Positions 40,952 through 50,357 of a stretch of 64,000 bases of DNA are shown here, one piece after another. A program made the position numbers and the translations under genes. This stretch comes from Methylococcus capsulatus (GTDB lineage: Bacteria > Pseudomonadota > Gammaproteobacteria > Methylococcales > Methylococcaceae), in the NCBI RefSeq assembly GCF_036864975.1, contig NZ_CP104311.1, forward strand, positions 1,962,001 through 2,026,000, in the 5' to 3' direction. How positions within the stretch are numbered: position 1 is the first letter of the stretch; each line of letters opens with the position of its first letter. The notes below the pieces were generated by a model. The model saw only the letters and a program-made list of their open reading frames with translations, was not told the origin of the DNA and ran no database searches.

Positions 40952-42799
40952 GTGATTCGACCCCACCTCGACAAGCTGCGTTCGCGCACTGTCATTTTCC
41001 TGCACGACCTGCTGATGGTGCCGCTGGCGTGGTTCGGCGCCTATTGGCTGCGTTTCAATCTGTCCGAAGTGCCGGAGCCGCACCTGAGCGCCGCTATCAA
41101 ATGGCTGCCCCTCGTGGTTGTGATCCAGAGCGTGGTGTTCCGCCTGTTCGGCCTGTACCGAGGCATCTGGCGCTTCGCTTCCATGCCCGATCTCCTCCGG
41201 ATCGCCAAGGCTTCGGCCAGCGGCATCGTCCTGATCGTCGCCGCCCTGTTCTTCCTGGAGCGGCTGGACGCGGTGCCGCGTTCGGTCATTCCGCTTTACA
41301 CGCTGCTCCTGGTTCTATTCCTGTCGACTCCGCGGGCCGTGTACCGTATGTGGAAGGACCGCTCGGTACACCTGATGAATGGACGCCGCGCCCTGATCGT
41401 GGGAGCCGGGAAGGCCGGCGAAACCCTGGTGAGGGACCTCCTGCGCAGCGGCGAATCGGCCTTCGCACCGGTGGCTTTCGTCGACGACGACCCGCACAAG
41501 CGTGGCTGGGAAATCCATGGTGTGCGGGTGCGCGGTTCCTGCGACCGTATCCCTGCGCTGGTCGAAAAACTGGACATCGAGGCCATCCTGATCGCAATGC
41601 CATCGGCCGGCGATCGGGACATGCGCCGCATCGTGGAGATCTGCGAAACGACCGGCCTGCCGTTTCTGACGCTGCCGTCGGTTCAGGACATGTGGGGAGG
41701 GCGGGTGTCCGATGCCTTGCGGGACGTGTCCATCGAAGACCTGTTGGGGCGTGCTCCGGTGCGGCTGGACTCCGCCGAACTGGCCGGTTACCTCGACGGC
41801 AAGTGCATCATGGTGACGGGGGGCGGGGGGTCCATCGGCTCAGAGCTGTGCAAGCAGATCGCGCGATTCTCACCGGGACGGCTGGTCGTCTTCGAACACT
41901 GCGAATTCAATCTGTATCGCGTCGAACTCGAGCTGCGACAAGCCTTTCCCGACATGGCGATACATGCCGTGCTGGGAGACGTCACCGATGCCGCTTCGGT
42001 AAGGCGGGCGATCGACGTCCACAAACCGGCCATCATCTTCCATGCTGCGGCTTACAAGCATGTGCCCTTGCTTCAGCAACAGGTCCGGGAAGCCGTCTTC
42101 AACAACGTGATCGGCACTCGCACGGTGGCCGAGACCGCGGTCGAGTACGGGGTCGGGGAATTCGTGCTGATATCCACGGATAAGGCGGTCAATCCCACCA
42201 ACGTGATGGGCGCTACCAAGCGCGCCGCCGAACTGGTGGTTCAGAGTTACAACGGCCACACGGCGACACGGTTCATCACCGTGCGTTTCGGCAATGTGCT
42301 CGGCTCGGCGGGCAGCGTGGTGCCGCTGTTCCGCGAGCAGATTCGCAACGGTGGGCCGGTCACCGTGACACACCCGGAGGTCACGCGGTTTTTCATGACC
42401 ATTCCCGAAGCCTGTCAGCTCATCATGAAGGCTGCCGCGACCGGGCAGGGCGGGGAAGTGTTCGTGCTGGACATGGGAGAACCCGTCCGTATCGGCTACC
42501 TGGCCGAACAGATGATCCGTCTCAGTGGCAAGCGCCCCGGGGCGGACATCGCGATCGAGTATGTCGGCCTGCGGCCCGGCGAAAAAATGCATGAGGAACT
42601 TTTCCTCGGCTCCGAGAAGCTCCAGCCGACCAGCCACGCCAAGCTGATGCTGGCCCAGGCGCCTCCTTGCAACCGTTCTGTGGTGGCGGCCCGGATCGCC
42701 GCGATGGAGGCTGCCTGCCGCAGTTTCGATCAGGACGGGGTTTTTCGGGAACTGTGCCATCTGGTGCCGGAATACCGTGACGCAGGGATCGGAAGCTGA
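40952..42799 (+). CDS. membrane UDP-GlcNAc 4,6-dehydratase-type enzyme (WbpM/CapD)
   Basis: A 615-residue protein from GTG 40952. The N-terminal ~130 residues form four membrane helices. A first Rossmann region has LIVGAGKAGETLVRDLL (near 148-164). The catalytic SDR domain begins MVTGGGGSIGSELCKQI (near 287-303), with the serine/threonine and lysine dyad in FVLISTDKAVNPTNVMGATKR. The length is typical for WbpM. It makes 4-keto-6-deoxy sugars for the surface polysaccharide begun by the upstream glycosyltransferase. Confidence 0.94.
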   Translation: MIRPHLDKLRSRTVIFLHDLLMVPLAWFGAYWLRFNLSEVPEPHLSAAIKWLPLVVVIQSVVFRLFGLYRGIWRFASMPDLLRIAKASASGIVLIVAALFFLERLDAVPRSVIPLYTLLLVLFLSTPRAVYRMWKDRSVHLMNGRRALIVGAGKAGETLVRDLLRSGESAFAPVAFVDDDPHKRGWEIHGVRVRGSCDRIPALVEKLDIEAILIAMPSAGDRDMRRIVEICETTGLPFLTLPSVQDMWGGRVSDALRDVSIEDLLGRAPVRLDSAELAGYLDGKCIMVTGGGGSIGSELCKQIARFSPGRLVVFEHCEFNLYRVELELRQAFPDMAIHAVLGDVTDAASVRRAIDVHKPAIIFHAAAYKHVPLLQQQVREAVFNNVIGTRTVAETAVEYGVGEFVLISTDKAVNPTNVMGATKRAAELVVQSYNGHTATRFITVRFGNVLGSAGSVVPLFREQIRNGGPVTVTHPEVTRFFMTIPEACQLIMKAAATGQGGEVFVLDMGEPVRIGYLAEQMIRLSGKRPGADIAIEYVGLRPGEKMHEELFLGSEKLQPTSHAKLMLAQAPPCNRSVVAARIAAMEAACRSFDQDGVFRELCHLVPEYRDAGIGS

Positions 42800-42876
42800 A
42801 AATGCGCTTGTATTCCATTGGCCGCTTAGATAAAATTTAGCCCTTTAATTGGGACGCCAGAACGGAGCGTACAAGA

Positions 42877-43305
42877 ATGAAAACCTTTAGCGCAAAGCCG
42901 GCTGAGGTTAAACGCGACTGGTATGTCGTCGATGCCGAAGGCAAGACGCTGGGTCGTCTGAGCACGGAAATCGCACGCCGTCTGCGTGGCAAGCACAAGC
43001 CCGAGTACACGCCGCATGTCGATACCGGCGACTATATCGTGGTCGTCAATGCCGAGAAAGTGCGCGTGACCGGCAACAAGGAACAGGATAAAATTTATTA
43101 CAAACACACCGGTTACATCGGCAACATGAAGTCGATCAGTCTGGGTAAGTTGCGTGACCGCCGTCCCGAGCTCATCATCGAAACCGCGGTGAAGGGCATG
43201 CTGCCGAAGAACCCCCTGGGCCGGGCGATGTTCCGCAAACTCAAGGTCTACGCCGGGCCGAGCCACCAGCACCAGGCGCAGCAACCGAAACCTCTCGCAA
43301 TCTAA
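42877..43305 (+). CDS. rplM: 50S ribosomal protein L13
   Basis: A 142-residue protein from ATG 42877 with all L13 blocks: [54 protein letters not shown] and [21 protein letters not shown]. It is followed by rpsI after 16 bases, the conserved L13-S9 operon. A leader from 42800 may hold the L13 autoregulation site, but I cannot prove it. Confidence 0.98.
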   Translation: MKTFSAKPAEVKRDWYVVDAEGKTLGRLSTEIARRLRGKHKPEYTPHVDTGDYIVVVNAEKVRVTGNKEQDKIYYKHTGYIGNMKSISLGKLRDRRPELIIETAVKGMLPKNPLGRAMFRKLKVYAGPSHQHQAQQPKPLAI

Positions 43306-43321
43306 CGAACAACTCAGGCAC

Positions 43322-43714
43322 ATGGCACAGACCCAGTACTACGGCACGGGCCGCCGCAAAAGCGCGATCGCCCGCGTCTACACCCGGACCGGCACCGGCC
43401 AGATCCGCATCAATGACAAATCGCTGGAAGAGTATTTCGGCCGTAAGACGGATCGCATGATCGTCATGCAGGCGCTGGAAGCGGTCGAAATGGCCGACAA
43501 GCTCGATGTCAACGTCAAAGTCATTGGCGGCGGACCTTCCGGTCAGGCGGGTGCCATTCGCCATGGCTTGGCTCGCGCGCTCATCGAATTGGATGAGACC
43601 ATGCGTCCCGTGCTGCGCAAGGCCGGCTATGTGACCCGCGATGCGCGCGAGGTCGAACGTAAGAAAGTCGGCCTGCACAAGGCACGTCGCCGCCCGCAGT
43701 ACTCCAAGCGCTGA
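43322..43714 (+). CDS. rpsI: 30S ribosomal protein S9
   Basis: A 130-residue protein from ATG 43322. It has [21 protein letters not shown], the middle [20 protein letters not shown] and the basic C-terminal tail [19 protein letters not shown] that reaches the P-site tRNA. Second gene of the L13-S9 operon; a tRNA follows 11 bases downstream. Confidence 0.98.
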   Translation: MAQTQYYGTGRRKSAIARVYTRTGTGQIRINDKSLEEYFGRKTDRMIVMQALEAVEMADKLDVNVKVIGGGPSGQAGAIRHGLARALIELDETMRPVLRKAGYVTRDAREVERKKVGLHKARRRPQYSKR

Positions 43715-43725
43715 CCGAGTTCCGC

Positions 43726-43799
43726 TGGGGGATCGTCTAGCGGTAGGACAGCGGACTCTGACTCCGCCAACCTAGGTTCGAATCCTAGTCCCCCAGCCA
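43726..43799 (+). tRNA. tRNA-Gln (anticodon CTG)
   Basis: A cloverleaf of 71 bases plus encoded CCA. Acceptor TGGGGGA pairs with TCCCCCA, the D arm is GTCTAGCGGTAGGAC, the anticodon stem GCGGA/TCCGC holds the loop CTCTGAC (anticodon CTG), and the T arm is CCTAGGTTCGAATCCTAGT. It reads CAG glutamine codons. Confidence 0.96.
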
Positions 43800-43807
43800 A
43801 TCCAATC

Positions 43808-43834
43808 AAGGCCTCCAGAGATGGGGGCCTTTTT
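43808..43834 (+). terminator. terminator after rplM-rpsI-tRNA-Gln
   Basis: GGCCTCC (43810-43816) pairs with GGGGGCC (43823-43829), followed by T5. Confidence 0.88.
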
Positions 43835-44203
43835 CGTATGCAGCCGGCACGGGCGCGACCTTGGAGGCGCAAGACGGCCGGTACGATGATCACCGCGAAC
43901 CAGGGAAGCGCAGCGGCGTGAGGAAAACCGGATGTCGGGGCGGAAAGCGCGGAGCGAACTGCGGTCTTGGAACCCAGGCAGCGGCATGAATCCGATGGTC
44001 GTTAAAGGACAGGCATGCCTTGGTAGAGCCTGTTCATGGTCTTGCGATGAGCAGCACGAAAAACGCCGAATGGAGAAACGCAAGCTGATTTGAACTAGCG
44101 TTCAGTCTGGTAAGCCGATATCGCTTTGTAGCCACGCAGGCAGCGCCATTTGCGTATACTGCACGGTCGTGGTTGTTCGTCACGAAGAGGCGCGAGACTT
44201 AAA
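43835..44203. other. gene-free spacer between tRNA-Gln and GNAT gene
   Basis: No ORF with coding character on either strand; no integrase or att duplication of the tRNA 3' end seen. The last 60 bases should contain the GNAT promoter. Confidence 0.5.
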
Positions 44204-44731
44204 ATGGAAGTCCGCCGTGCTGTCGCCGCCGACTTTGCAGGCGTTGTTGATTTACAGGATCGCAATCTATGGAGCCGAGTCGACCCAAACGACCGCGGGG
44301 GCGGCTTTCTGTCGAATCGATTTTCACAGCAGCAGTTCGAGGCAATCGATGATGACGTGTGCGTCGTGGTGGCGGTCGATGACCGAACTGTAGTCGGTTT
44401 CCTCTGTGGCTCGGGCATGGATGCCATGAGAAACAACCCGCTCGTTCATTCGATGATTTCTGCTGACCATGGCGCCATGTCTCCGGATTCCACCTGCCTC
44501 GGCGGGCCCGTATGTATCGATGGGAGACAGCGCGGCAAAGGGTTGATGGGTCGCCTCTACGACTGCCTGTACCGGCAATTGCGTGGTACGAGGTACAAAG
44601 AGGTGGCGGTATTCATAGATGAAACCAACATTGCGTCAATGAAGGCGCACGAAAAGATTGGTTTTGAGGTGACAAATACCTTTACCCACGACGGCAGGAA
44701 GTACCTGACCTTGATGAAAAAGTTCAAGTGA
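44204..44731 (+). CDS. GNAT-family N-acetyltransferase
   Basis: A 175-residue protein from ATG 44204. The GNAT core appears as VVVAVDDRTVVGFLCGSG (strands 2-4) and GGPVCIDGRQRGKGLMGRLYD, where RQRGKGL is the acetyl-CoA pyrophosphate loop. The end is ETNIASMKAHEKIGFEVTNTF. The substrate is unknown. It stands alone, with long non-coding stretches on both sides, and its base composition is less GC-rich than its neighbours, suggesting recent acquisition. Confidence 0.85.
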   Translation: MEVRRAVAADFAGVVDLQDRNLWSRVDPNDRGGGFLSNRFSQQQFEAIDDDVCVVVAVDDRTVVGFLCGSGMDAMRNNPLVHSMISADHGAMSPDSTCLGGPVCIDGRQRGKGLMGRLYDCLYRQLRGTRYKEVAVFIDETNIASMKAHEKIGFEVTNTFTHDGRKYLTLMKKFK

Positions 44732-45338
44732 CACTGCAAGCTGCAGGTTGGCCCCATCGCTGGTACTGCATTTTTACAGGACGGGGGGCGCGTGCGCCGA
44801 CTTCAAGCCGTTCGTTACCAGACCGGCAGCTCGGGCATTCTCTCCATGCTGTCATTCCTCCTTCCAGCGCCACAACGTTCTTGAATCCGTTGTTTCCCGG
44901 GAACCCGCCTCTGCGCGCGGCCGCCTTATTACAGGTCTACCCTGGTGGCGTCTTTATCCTTCAATCAATAAAACCCGATACACTGCCTCGTTCTCGACTG
45001 GGCCCATATCGCGCTATTTGACGAGTAGAGTGTTGAAATACAGGATCGGATAAACCGAAGCTAAGGGCCGGGTCTGACACACCTTGCCCCCTTTCAAAAC
45101 TCGACGCGATCCCGCAGGACTTCCCTCCACCACCGGATGGCGCAGCATACTTTTGCGCACCTCCTCGCCTACGGCAATGCTTCGCCGTATCCGGCGAGCC
45201 AATTCCATATCGCTGAATCCGTTTACCGCGCTGCTGCGTAATACAGGTCGAGCACGGCTTCCGGCGCAGGATTCGAATGCGGCCGAGCCAATGCGTGACG
45301 GTTTCGATGCACCCATTCAGCGTTATGAGGAACGACCT
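44732..45338. other. 607-bp stretch without a convincing gene
   Basis: The - strand can be read in two overlapping frames between 44961 and 45416 but neither has coding character. On the - strand, the phrase AAAGGGGGCAAGGTGTGTC near 45078-45096 recalls the tails of small transposon remnants. The Shine-Dalgarno GAGGA of the DUF4331 gene is at its end. Confidence 0.45.
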
Positions 45339-46865
45339 ATGACCATCCGATTTAGATTTGCCTTTGCGGCCTGCCTTCTGGGAGGGATCGGTTCCGGCGC
45401 CGATGCAGCCAGCCACAGAGAGGCTCCGCTAATCGCCGCGGATCCTGCTGCCGACCTGACCGATGTCTATGCCTTCGTCAGTTACGATCCGGCCAATATG
45501 AGTCGCGCGCCCCAGGATCGGCGCGTGACTTTCATCATGAACGTCAATCCCGGCCAGAATCCGGCCGATGGGCCCAACTATTTCAACTTTGCCGACGACG
45601 TGGCTTATCGCTTCAACCTCGACAACGATCGGGACGGCAAGGCGGTGGACATCGTTTATGAGTTCCGCTTCAGGACCGAGGATAGACCTGTCGGGGGGAG
45701 GGGAGGGCTGACGTCCCCTGTTCCCTATCTGGGCAATCCGGCGATACCTGCCGCACTGCCTTTGCAAGGCATCACGGCTCTTGATGGCCCCGGCTCGGAA
45801 GGACTGACCCGGCGTCAGACCTACACGCTCACGGAGAATCGCAAGGGGAGGAAAACCGTTCTGTTTCGGGGTGCTTTTGTCGTGCCGTCCAATGTGGGCC
45901 CAGCGACCATGCCTGACTATGAGCGCTTGGTCGCTCAAGGGATTTATACGGATGCCGGGAAGGGCATTCGGGTATTCGCCGGCCAGAGGGCGGAAACTTT
46001 CTATATCGATCTTGGCGCCACCTTCGACACTTTGAATTTGCGCCGTTCTCCGCCCGTGCTGCCAGGGACCGATGACGGTGACAACGTCAACCCCTTCGGG
46101 ATCAATCGCTTCGCCGGTGCCAATATCAGCACCATCGCCCTGGAAGTGCCGATCAGCCGTATTACCAGCGACGGCCAGCCCGCGAGTGATGCCAACAAAT
46201 ACCTGGGACTTTACGCAAGCACCAGCCGGCAAAAAACGCGCGTTTTGCGCAGCCGGGGAGGCCCCCGCTACTTCGGCGATCAGGTGCAAGTGGCCAGGCT
46301 CGCCAATCCGCTGGTCAATGAGTTGATCATCAACACGCCGGCCAAGGACTTCTGGAACGCCCAGGAGCCGGAAAAGGAGGCCCAGTTCCAGGAGTTCTAC
46401 AAAGCGCCCGTCGTGGCGGCCGCTTTCGACCTGGTATTCGGTAGCTTCGGCGTCAAGACGCCTGCCACACCACGCGTGGACCTGATGCAAGTGTTTCTGA
46501 AATATCCAGGCCAGGCCGTCGCCGGCAACGAGTGCGGCAGCCCCTGCTCCGAACTGCTGCGCCTCGATCTGTCTGTGCCACCCACTCCTCCGGTCGGGCA
46601 ACGTCGGCTCGGTGCCGCTCTGGGCGGCGATCCGGCCGGTTTCCCCAACGGCCGTCGGCCTAACGACGATGTGACGGACATCGCCATCCGGGTGGTGGGC
46701 GGGGCCGAATATATCGCCATCAAGGCGGGGGACGGGGTGAACTTCCTCGATGGGGCGCCGGGCGCGGGCTTGCCGCAAGGACCGGGAAATCAGCAGGGCA
46801 CCACCGCGACCGGCATTGCGAGCGAGTTTCCTTTCCTGCCCACGCCATATCCAGGCCGCAGCTAG
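45339..46865 (+). CDS. exported DUF4331 protein
   Basis: A 508-residue protein from ATG 45339 (GAGGA 8 bases upstream). A signal peptide (FRFAFAACLLGGIGSGADA) is followed by the family's hallmark ASHREAPLIAADPAADLTDVYAFVS, where the His/Asp pattern suggests metal or sugar contact. Later landmarks are NYFNFADDVAYRFNLDNDRDG and the C-terminal DVTDIAIRVVGG. DUF4331 has no known function. It leads a three-gene unit with a TPR protein and a HupE-like protein. Confidence 0.88.
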   Translation: MTIRFRFAFAACLLGGIGSGADAASHREAPLIAADPAADLTDVYAFVSYDPANMSRAPQDRRVTFIMNVNPGQNPADGPNYFNFADDVAYRFNLDNDRDGKAVDIVYEFRFRTEDRPVGGRGGLTSPVPYLGNPAIPAALPLQGITALDGPGSEGLTRRQTYTLTENRKGRKTVLFRGAFVVPSNVGPATMPDYERLVAQGIYTDAGKGIRVFAGQRAETFYIDLGATFDTLNLRRSPPVLPGTDDGDNVNPFGINRFAGANISTIALEVPISRITSDGQPASDANKYLGLYASTSRQKTRVLRSRGGPRYFGDQVQVARLANPLVNELIINTPAKDFWNAQEPEKEAQFQEFYKAPVVAAAFDLVFGSFGVKTPATPRVDLMQVFLKYPGQAVAGNECGSPCSELLRLDLSVPPTPPVGQRRLGAALGGDPAGFPNGRRPNDDVTDIAIRVVGGAEYIAIKAGDGVNFLDGAPGAGLPQGPGNQQGTTATGIASEFPFLPTPYPGRS

Positions 46866-46875
46866 GGACTACGGC

Positions 46876-48099
46876 ATGTTTGGCTCGGGACGCGTAGCAG
46901 AAGGTCTTTTGGCGGCTGCATGGATTCTTACGGTAGCTACGGGAATTTGCGCGGGAGAATCCAAGAGGCCCGACGAAATGCTCCAGAGCTTTGAAAAAGC
47001 TCTCCTCACTCGCTCGGACGATCCGCGTCCCCTGCTGGACCTTGCACAAGCCTTGCTGCAAGCTCTGCGTACCAGCCGCGATGCCAGGGACGCCGCCCGT
47101 GCGGAGGCATTGATTCAGCGGGCGCTGACTCTGGCGCCACGCGACTTCCGCGCTTGGGCGCTCAAGGCCTGGGACGAGATGAATCGGCACCAGTTTCGGG
47201 AAGCCCTGGTTTCCGTCCGTCAGGCCCATGGTCTTGGTGTTCCTTCAGCCCTGACGCTAGGGCTGGAGTCGGACGCTCTGGTGGAACTGGGCCGTTACGA
47301 CGATGCGTTGGCGGTGACACAAAAGCTGCTGGATGTCTTTCCCGGCCTTCCTGCCTATTCCCGCGCCGCTCATCTGCGTTTTCTCCACGGTGATATAGAG
47401 GGCGCTGTCGGTCTTCTCAACGAGAGTCTTGCCATGGCGCCGCCGGGTTCCGAGGCTCACGCCTGGGCATTCGTGCAACTGGCGGAACTTCACCTGAATG
47501 GTGGGCAAATCGAGCGTGCAGAAAACGCACTGGCCAGAGCAGAAACCCTTTTTCCCGGCCGGCCGGACTATGCGGTCCTCCGGGCCCGCGTGCGGGAAGC
47601 ACAGGGTAAGCCGGGGGAAGCGCTGGCGCTGCTTCAGGAAACAGTAGATCGATACCCCAGCCCCGACTATGCCGTCACGGCTTGGCGCCTGGCGCGTTCC
47701 CTGGGCGATCACGAGGCTATGCGCCGGTTGGCGCTGCTGCTGGACGGCATGGCAAGGCTGGACGAGGCCGGAGACAAGGTGTTTCGCCGTGCCTTTGCCG
47801 AATACTACGCACTTCGAGGCAACCAGTACGGTGAGGCAGAGCGTCTCGCCCGCGAGGAGTGCCTGAGGCGGCCGGACATCTACAGCCATGCGCTGCTCGC
47901 CTTCGTGCTGAGGCAGGCGGGAAAGTATCGAGAGGCCAACCGGCACCGCCAAGCCGCGCTCAGGCTCGGTACGCGGGACAGGCGCCTCGAATGGTGGGTC
48001 CGGCCCCCCCTGGCACCAAGGCCGGGCACCGTGACGCCGAATGGGTCCCGCGCCGCCGGCGAGGGGATTGCACCGTTCAAACCCGAGGGGGCACCATGA
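46876..48099 (+). CDS. exported TPR-repeat protein
   Basis: A 407-residue protein from ATG 46876, 10 bases after DUF4331. The hydrophobic start (VAEGLLAAAWILTVATGICA) is a signal peptide. About seven TPR-like helical pairs follow, for example AEALIQRALTLAPRDFRAWALKAW and AFVQLAELHLNGGQIERAENAL. It probably scaffolds partner proteins in the periplasm. Its end overlaps the HupE gene by 4 bases. Confidence 0.85.
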   Translation: MFGSGRVAEGLLAAAWILTVATGICAGESKRPDEMLQSFEKALLTRSDDPRPLLDLAQALLQALRTSRDARDAARAEALIQRALTLAPRDFRAWALKAWDEMNRHQFREALVSVRQAHGLGVPSALTLGLESDALVELGRYDDALAVTQKLLDVFPGLPAYSRAAHLRFLHGDIEGAVGLLNESLAMAPPGSEAHAWAFVQLAELHLNGGQIERAENALARAETLFPGRPDYAVLRARVREAQGKPGEALALLQETVDRYPSPDYAVTAWRLARSLGDHEAMRRLALLLDGMARLDEAGDKVFRRAFAEYYALRGNQYGEAERLAREECLRRPDIYSHALLAFVLRQAGKYREANRHRQAALRLGTRDRRLEWWVRPPLAPRPGTVTPNGSRAAGEGIAPFKPEGAP

Positions 48100-49361
48100 G
48101 TCGGTTCCGACTTTTTCTCGGCCTGCTTGCGGTCGTCGACGCGGCCGTCGCCCATCCCCTCGGCAACAACACCGTCAATCGCCAAGCGGTGATTGCCATT
48201 TCTCCGGACGAAACGAGAGTTACTTACCATTTGGATCTGGCCGAGATTCCCACCCTGGCCGAGGGCATCGCTGCGGACGCCGATCGCAACGGCCAGACTT
48301 CCGATGCCGAATGGGGCGGCTGGGCCCGGCGCAGGGCAGAGGATATTATGCGACGGCTCGATCTGAAGCTCGGCGATCAGGCATTGGCTCTGCGAGTGGA
48401 GGGGCTGGAGTGGCGTCTTGCGCCCGGCGAGGCGGGGCTGCCCGTCCTGCGCATGCGCATGCGCTATGCAGCTTCCCCGGCTGTGTCGCCAATGCGGGTC
48501 AGTCTCAGGTATCAGGATCGCTACGAAACTGCCCGACCGGGGTGGAAAGAAATCTGCCTCTCAGGGCTGGAGGGAGTGGTTGTCACCGCTTCCAACGTAC
48601 CGGACAGCGACCGTAGCCGGAGCCTCACCGACTTCAGGCTTCCCTTCGGCGCCAGTGCGCCGCAGGAACTGTCCGCCTCAGCCGAACTGATCATTCCGGC
48701 TGAAACCGTGCGCCCGGAGCGAGATCCGCTTGCCAGGGAGAATTCCGCTGGATTTCCTGCAGCATCAGACGGAACTTTCCACACCATTCGGAGCGGTAGC
48801 TGGAGGGAAGCCTGGGCGTTCTTCAGGCTGGGCATGCATCACATCGCCGTAGGGTTCGACCATCTGGCCTTCTTGTTCGGCCTGCTGCTCTTATCCTCTC
48901 GCCTCGGGGACGTTGTTAAGGTGGTCACCGCCTTCACTCTGGCCCACAGCGTCACGCTGGGTTTGGCCGCCAACGGCTGGGTGAGAGCGCCGGGCGAGGT
49001 GATCGAACCGGCGATCGCCTTGACCATCGTCTACGTCGGAGCGCTCGGTGCCCGGCGCCGACACCCCGGCCATGGCGTGTGGCTGGCCTTCAGTTTCGGT
49101 CTGGTGCATGGGTTCGGCTTTGCTAGTGCCCTTGCTGAAAGTCTCGCCTCCCGTTCCGATAGCGGCGGCCACTGGCTGCTGAATATCGCCAGTTTCAATT
49201 TGGGCATCGAGACCTTGCAATTGCTCTTGGTGAGCCTTGCTTTTCCCCTGTTGCGCTTCTCCGAACGTTTCGCCTGGGCGCACCGGGCGGAAATGACGGC
49301 TTCCCTCGGCGTCATGGCGGCGGGTCTGGGTTGGCTCGTCGTACGTTTGGCCGACGGTTGA
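48096..49361 (+). CDS. HupE/UreJ-like membrane protein with periplasmic domain
   Basis: A 421-residue protein from ATG 48096. A signal peptide ends near VAHPLGNNTVN; residues 25-230 are a soluble, strand-rich exported domain (VTYHLDLAEIPTLAEGIAADADRNG). From about 240 there are six to seven membrane helices with the HupE-2 signature FRLGMHHIAVGFDHLAFLFGLL and FTLAHSVTLGLAANGWV. HupE relatives permeate Ni2+/Co2+; members with this N-terminal extension are untested. Linked to DUF4331 and TPR genes. Confidence 0.87.
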   Translation: MSRFRLFLGLLAVVDAAVAHPLGNNTVNRQAVIAISPDETRVTYHLDLAEIPTLAEGIAADADRNGQTSDAEWGGWARRRAEDIMRRLDLKLGDQALALRVEGLEWRLAPGEAGLPVLRMRMRYAASPAVSPMRVSLRYQDRYETARPGWKEICLSGLEGVVVTASNVPDSDRSRSLTDFRLPFGASAPQELSASAELIIPAETVRPERDPLARENSAGFPAASDGTFHTIRSGSWREAWAFFRLGMHHIAVGFDHLAFLFGLLLLSSRLGDVVKVVTAFTLAHSVTLGLAANGWVRAPGEVIEPAIALTIVYVGALGARRRHPGHGVWLAFSFGLVHGFGFASALAESLASRSDSGGHWLLNIASFNLGIETLQLLLVSLAFPLLRFSERFAWAHRAEMTASLGVMAAGLGWLVVRLADG

Positions 49362-49496
49362 CGCGGGGAGTCGGGGACAGTACGAGTGGCCGCACCATGC
49401 CCCAGATACCCGGGAAGCCGGCTGCAAGCAGGAACGCCACCCGATCCACTTCGGTCCACTAAGTGCGGGTGTGTGGAACCCACAGCTGATTCGGCT

Positions 49497-50357
49497 TCAG
49501 TCATCCCGCGCCCCGCGTACGAACAGGGTGGCGCCGACATCGCTAAAAACTTCACCGTGCCGAGTGCCGACCGGAGCCAGCTGGTACTCCCCCGCGCGCA
49601 ACAGGATATCTCCCAAAAACACTTCACCCTCCAGCATCATGCACTCTTCGTCTTGCAGGTGAGAGTGTGCGGGAACCTTGGCCCCCGGTGCCAGTCGGTA
49701 GAAACGGGATGCCAAAATCCCGTCGCTGCATAGATCCTTTTTCATCACCCCCTCGGCCACTTCTACCCAGCCTTCTTTGTTGTCGGCGAAAACCGTCGTG
49801 GGCGCGGGTCCGGTGACAGGCAGCAATCCGCCGATCAGTTCGCGCAGGACCGATGACTTTCGTCCGAGGGAGGTTCCGCGCAGATATGCCAGCGCACCTT
49901 GGCGGGAACGAATGGATGCGTGGCGACTGCCGGCGGGGGACAAGTGATAGTCGAGCGGTCCCAGGTCCAAGGAACCCATCTGCAGACCGCCCCGCAATAC
50001 GATACCTTCCTCCGTCCAGCTGTGCCGATGCGCCGGCAGCAACGCACCGGGGGCGAATTCGATCAATACCGAACTCCCCGCCGGCCCGGTCCACAGCGGC
50101 TTGAAACGGACGCCTCTCCTGAGGGTTTGCCACGCGCCGTCCTTGAGCCGCACAGTCAACAATCCCGCTTGGTCGGCGACACTACGGGCGATTCGATCCA
50201 TCAGTCTGGTCCTTAGGACTTCCCGTATTCCGGAAGAAAGCTCAATCGGAGCCAAACTTTCCACCAGAAGGTCGTTCAGCTCTGTTTGTTCCGATTCTGC
50301 GGGAAGATTCGGGAATTCCGGTCGGCTGTTCATAGTTTCAACGCTTTGAATGGGCAT
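49497..50357 (-). CDS. ChrR-like cupin anti-sigma factor
   Basis: A 286-residue protein from ATG 50357, overlapping the sigma gene by 20 bases; ATG 50333 is an alternative. Two cupin domains are visible: GALLPAHRHSWTEEGIVLRG...GSRHASIRS and GAKVPAHSHLQDEECMMLEGEVFLGD...VGTRHGEVFS, both with metal-binding His/Glu. The N-terminal helical part (DLLVESLAPIELSSGIREVLRTRLMDRI) would be the sigma-binding arm. The zinc-binding HxxxCxxC of classical ChrR is not present. It should hold the adjacent sigma factor until a signal, perhaps oxidative. Confidence 0.8.
   Translation of the reverse strand: MPIQSVETMNSRPEFPNLPAESEQTELNDLLVESLAPIELSSGIREVLRTRLMDRIARSVADQAGLLTVRLKDGAWQTLRRGVRFKPLWTGPAGSSVLIEFAPGALLPAHRHSWTEEGIVLRGGLQMGSLDLGPLDYHLSPAGSRHASIRSRQGALAYLRGTSLGRKSSVLRELIGGLLPVTGPAPTTVFADNKEGWVEVAEGVMKKDLCSDGILASRFYRLAPGAKVPAHSHLQDEECMMLEGEVFLGDILLRAGEYQLAPVGTRHGEVFSDVGATLFVRGARDD

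Noticed and set aside
43726-44203. Genomic island at tRNA-Gln
   Set aside because: No integrase and no repeated tRNA 3' end were found downstream.
44961-45416. Transposase-like ORF on the - strand
   Set aside because: Overlapping frames with no recognisable motif; only a short phrase resembles repeat tails.
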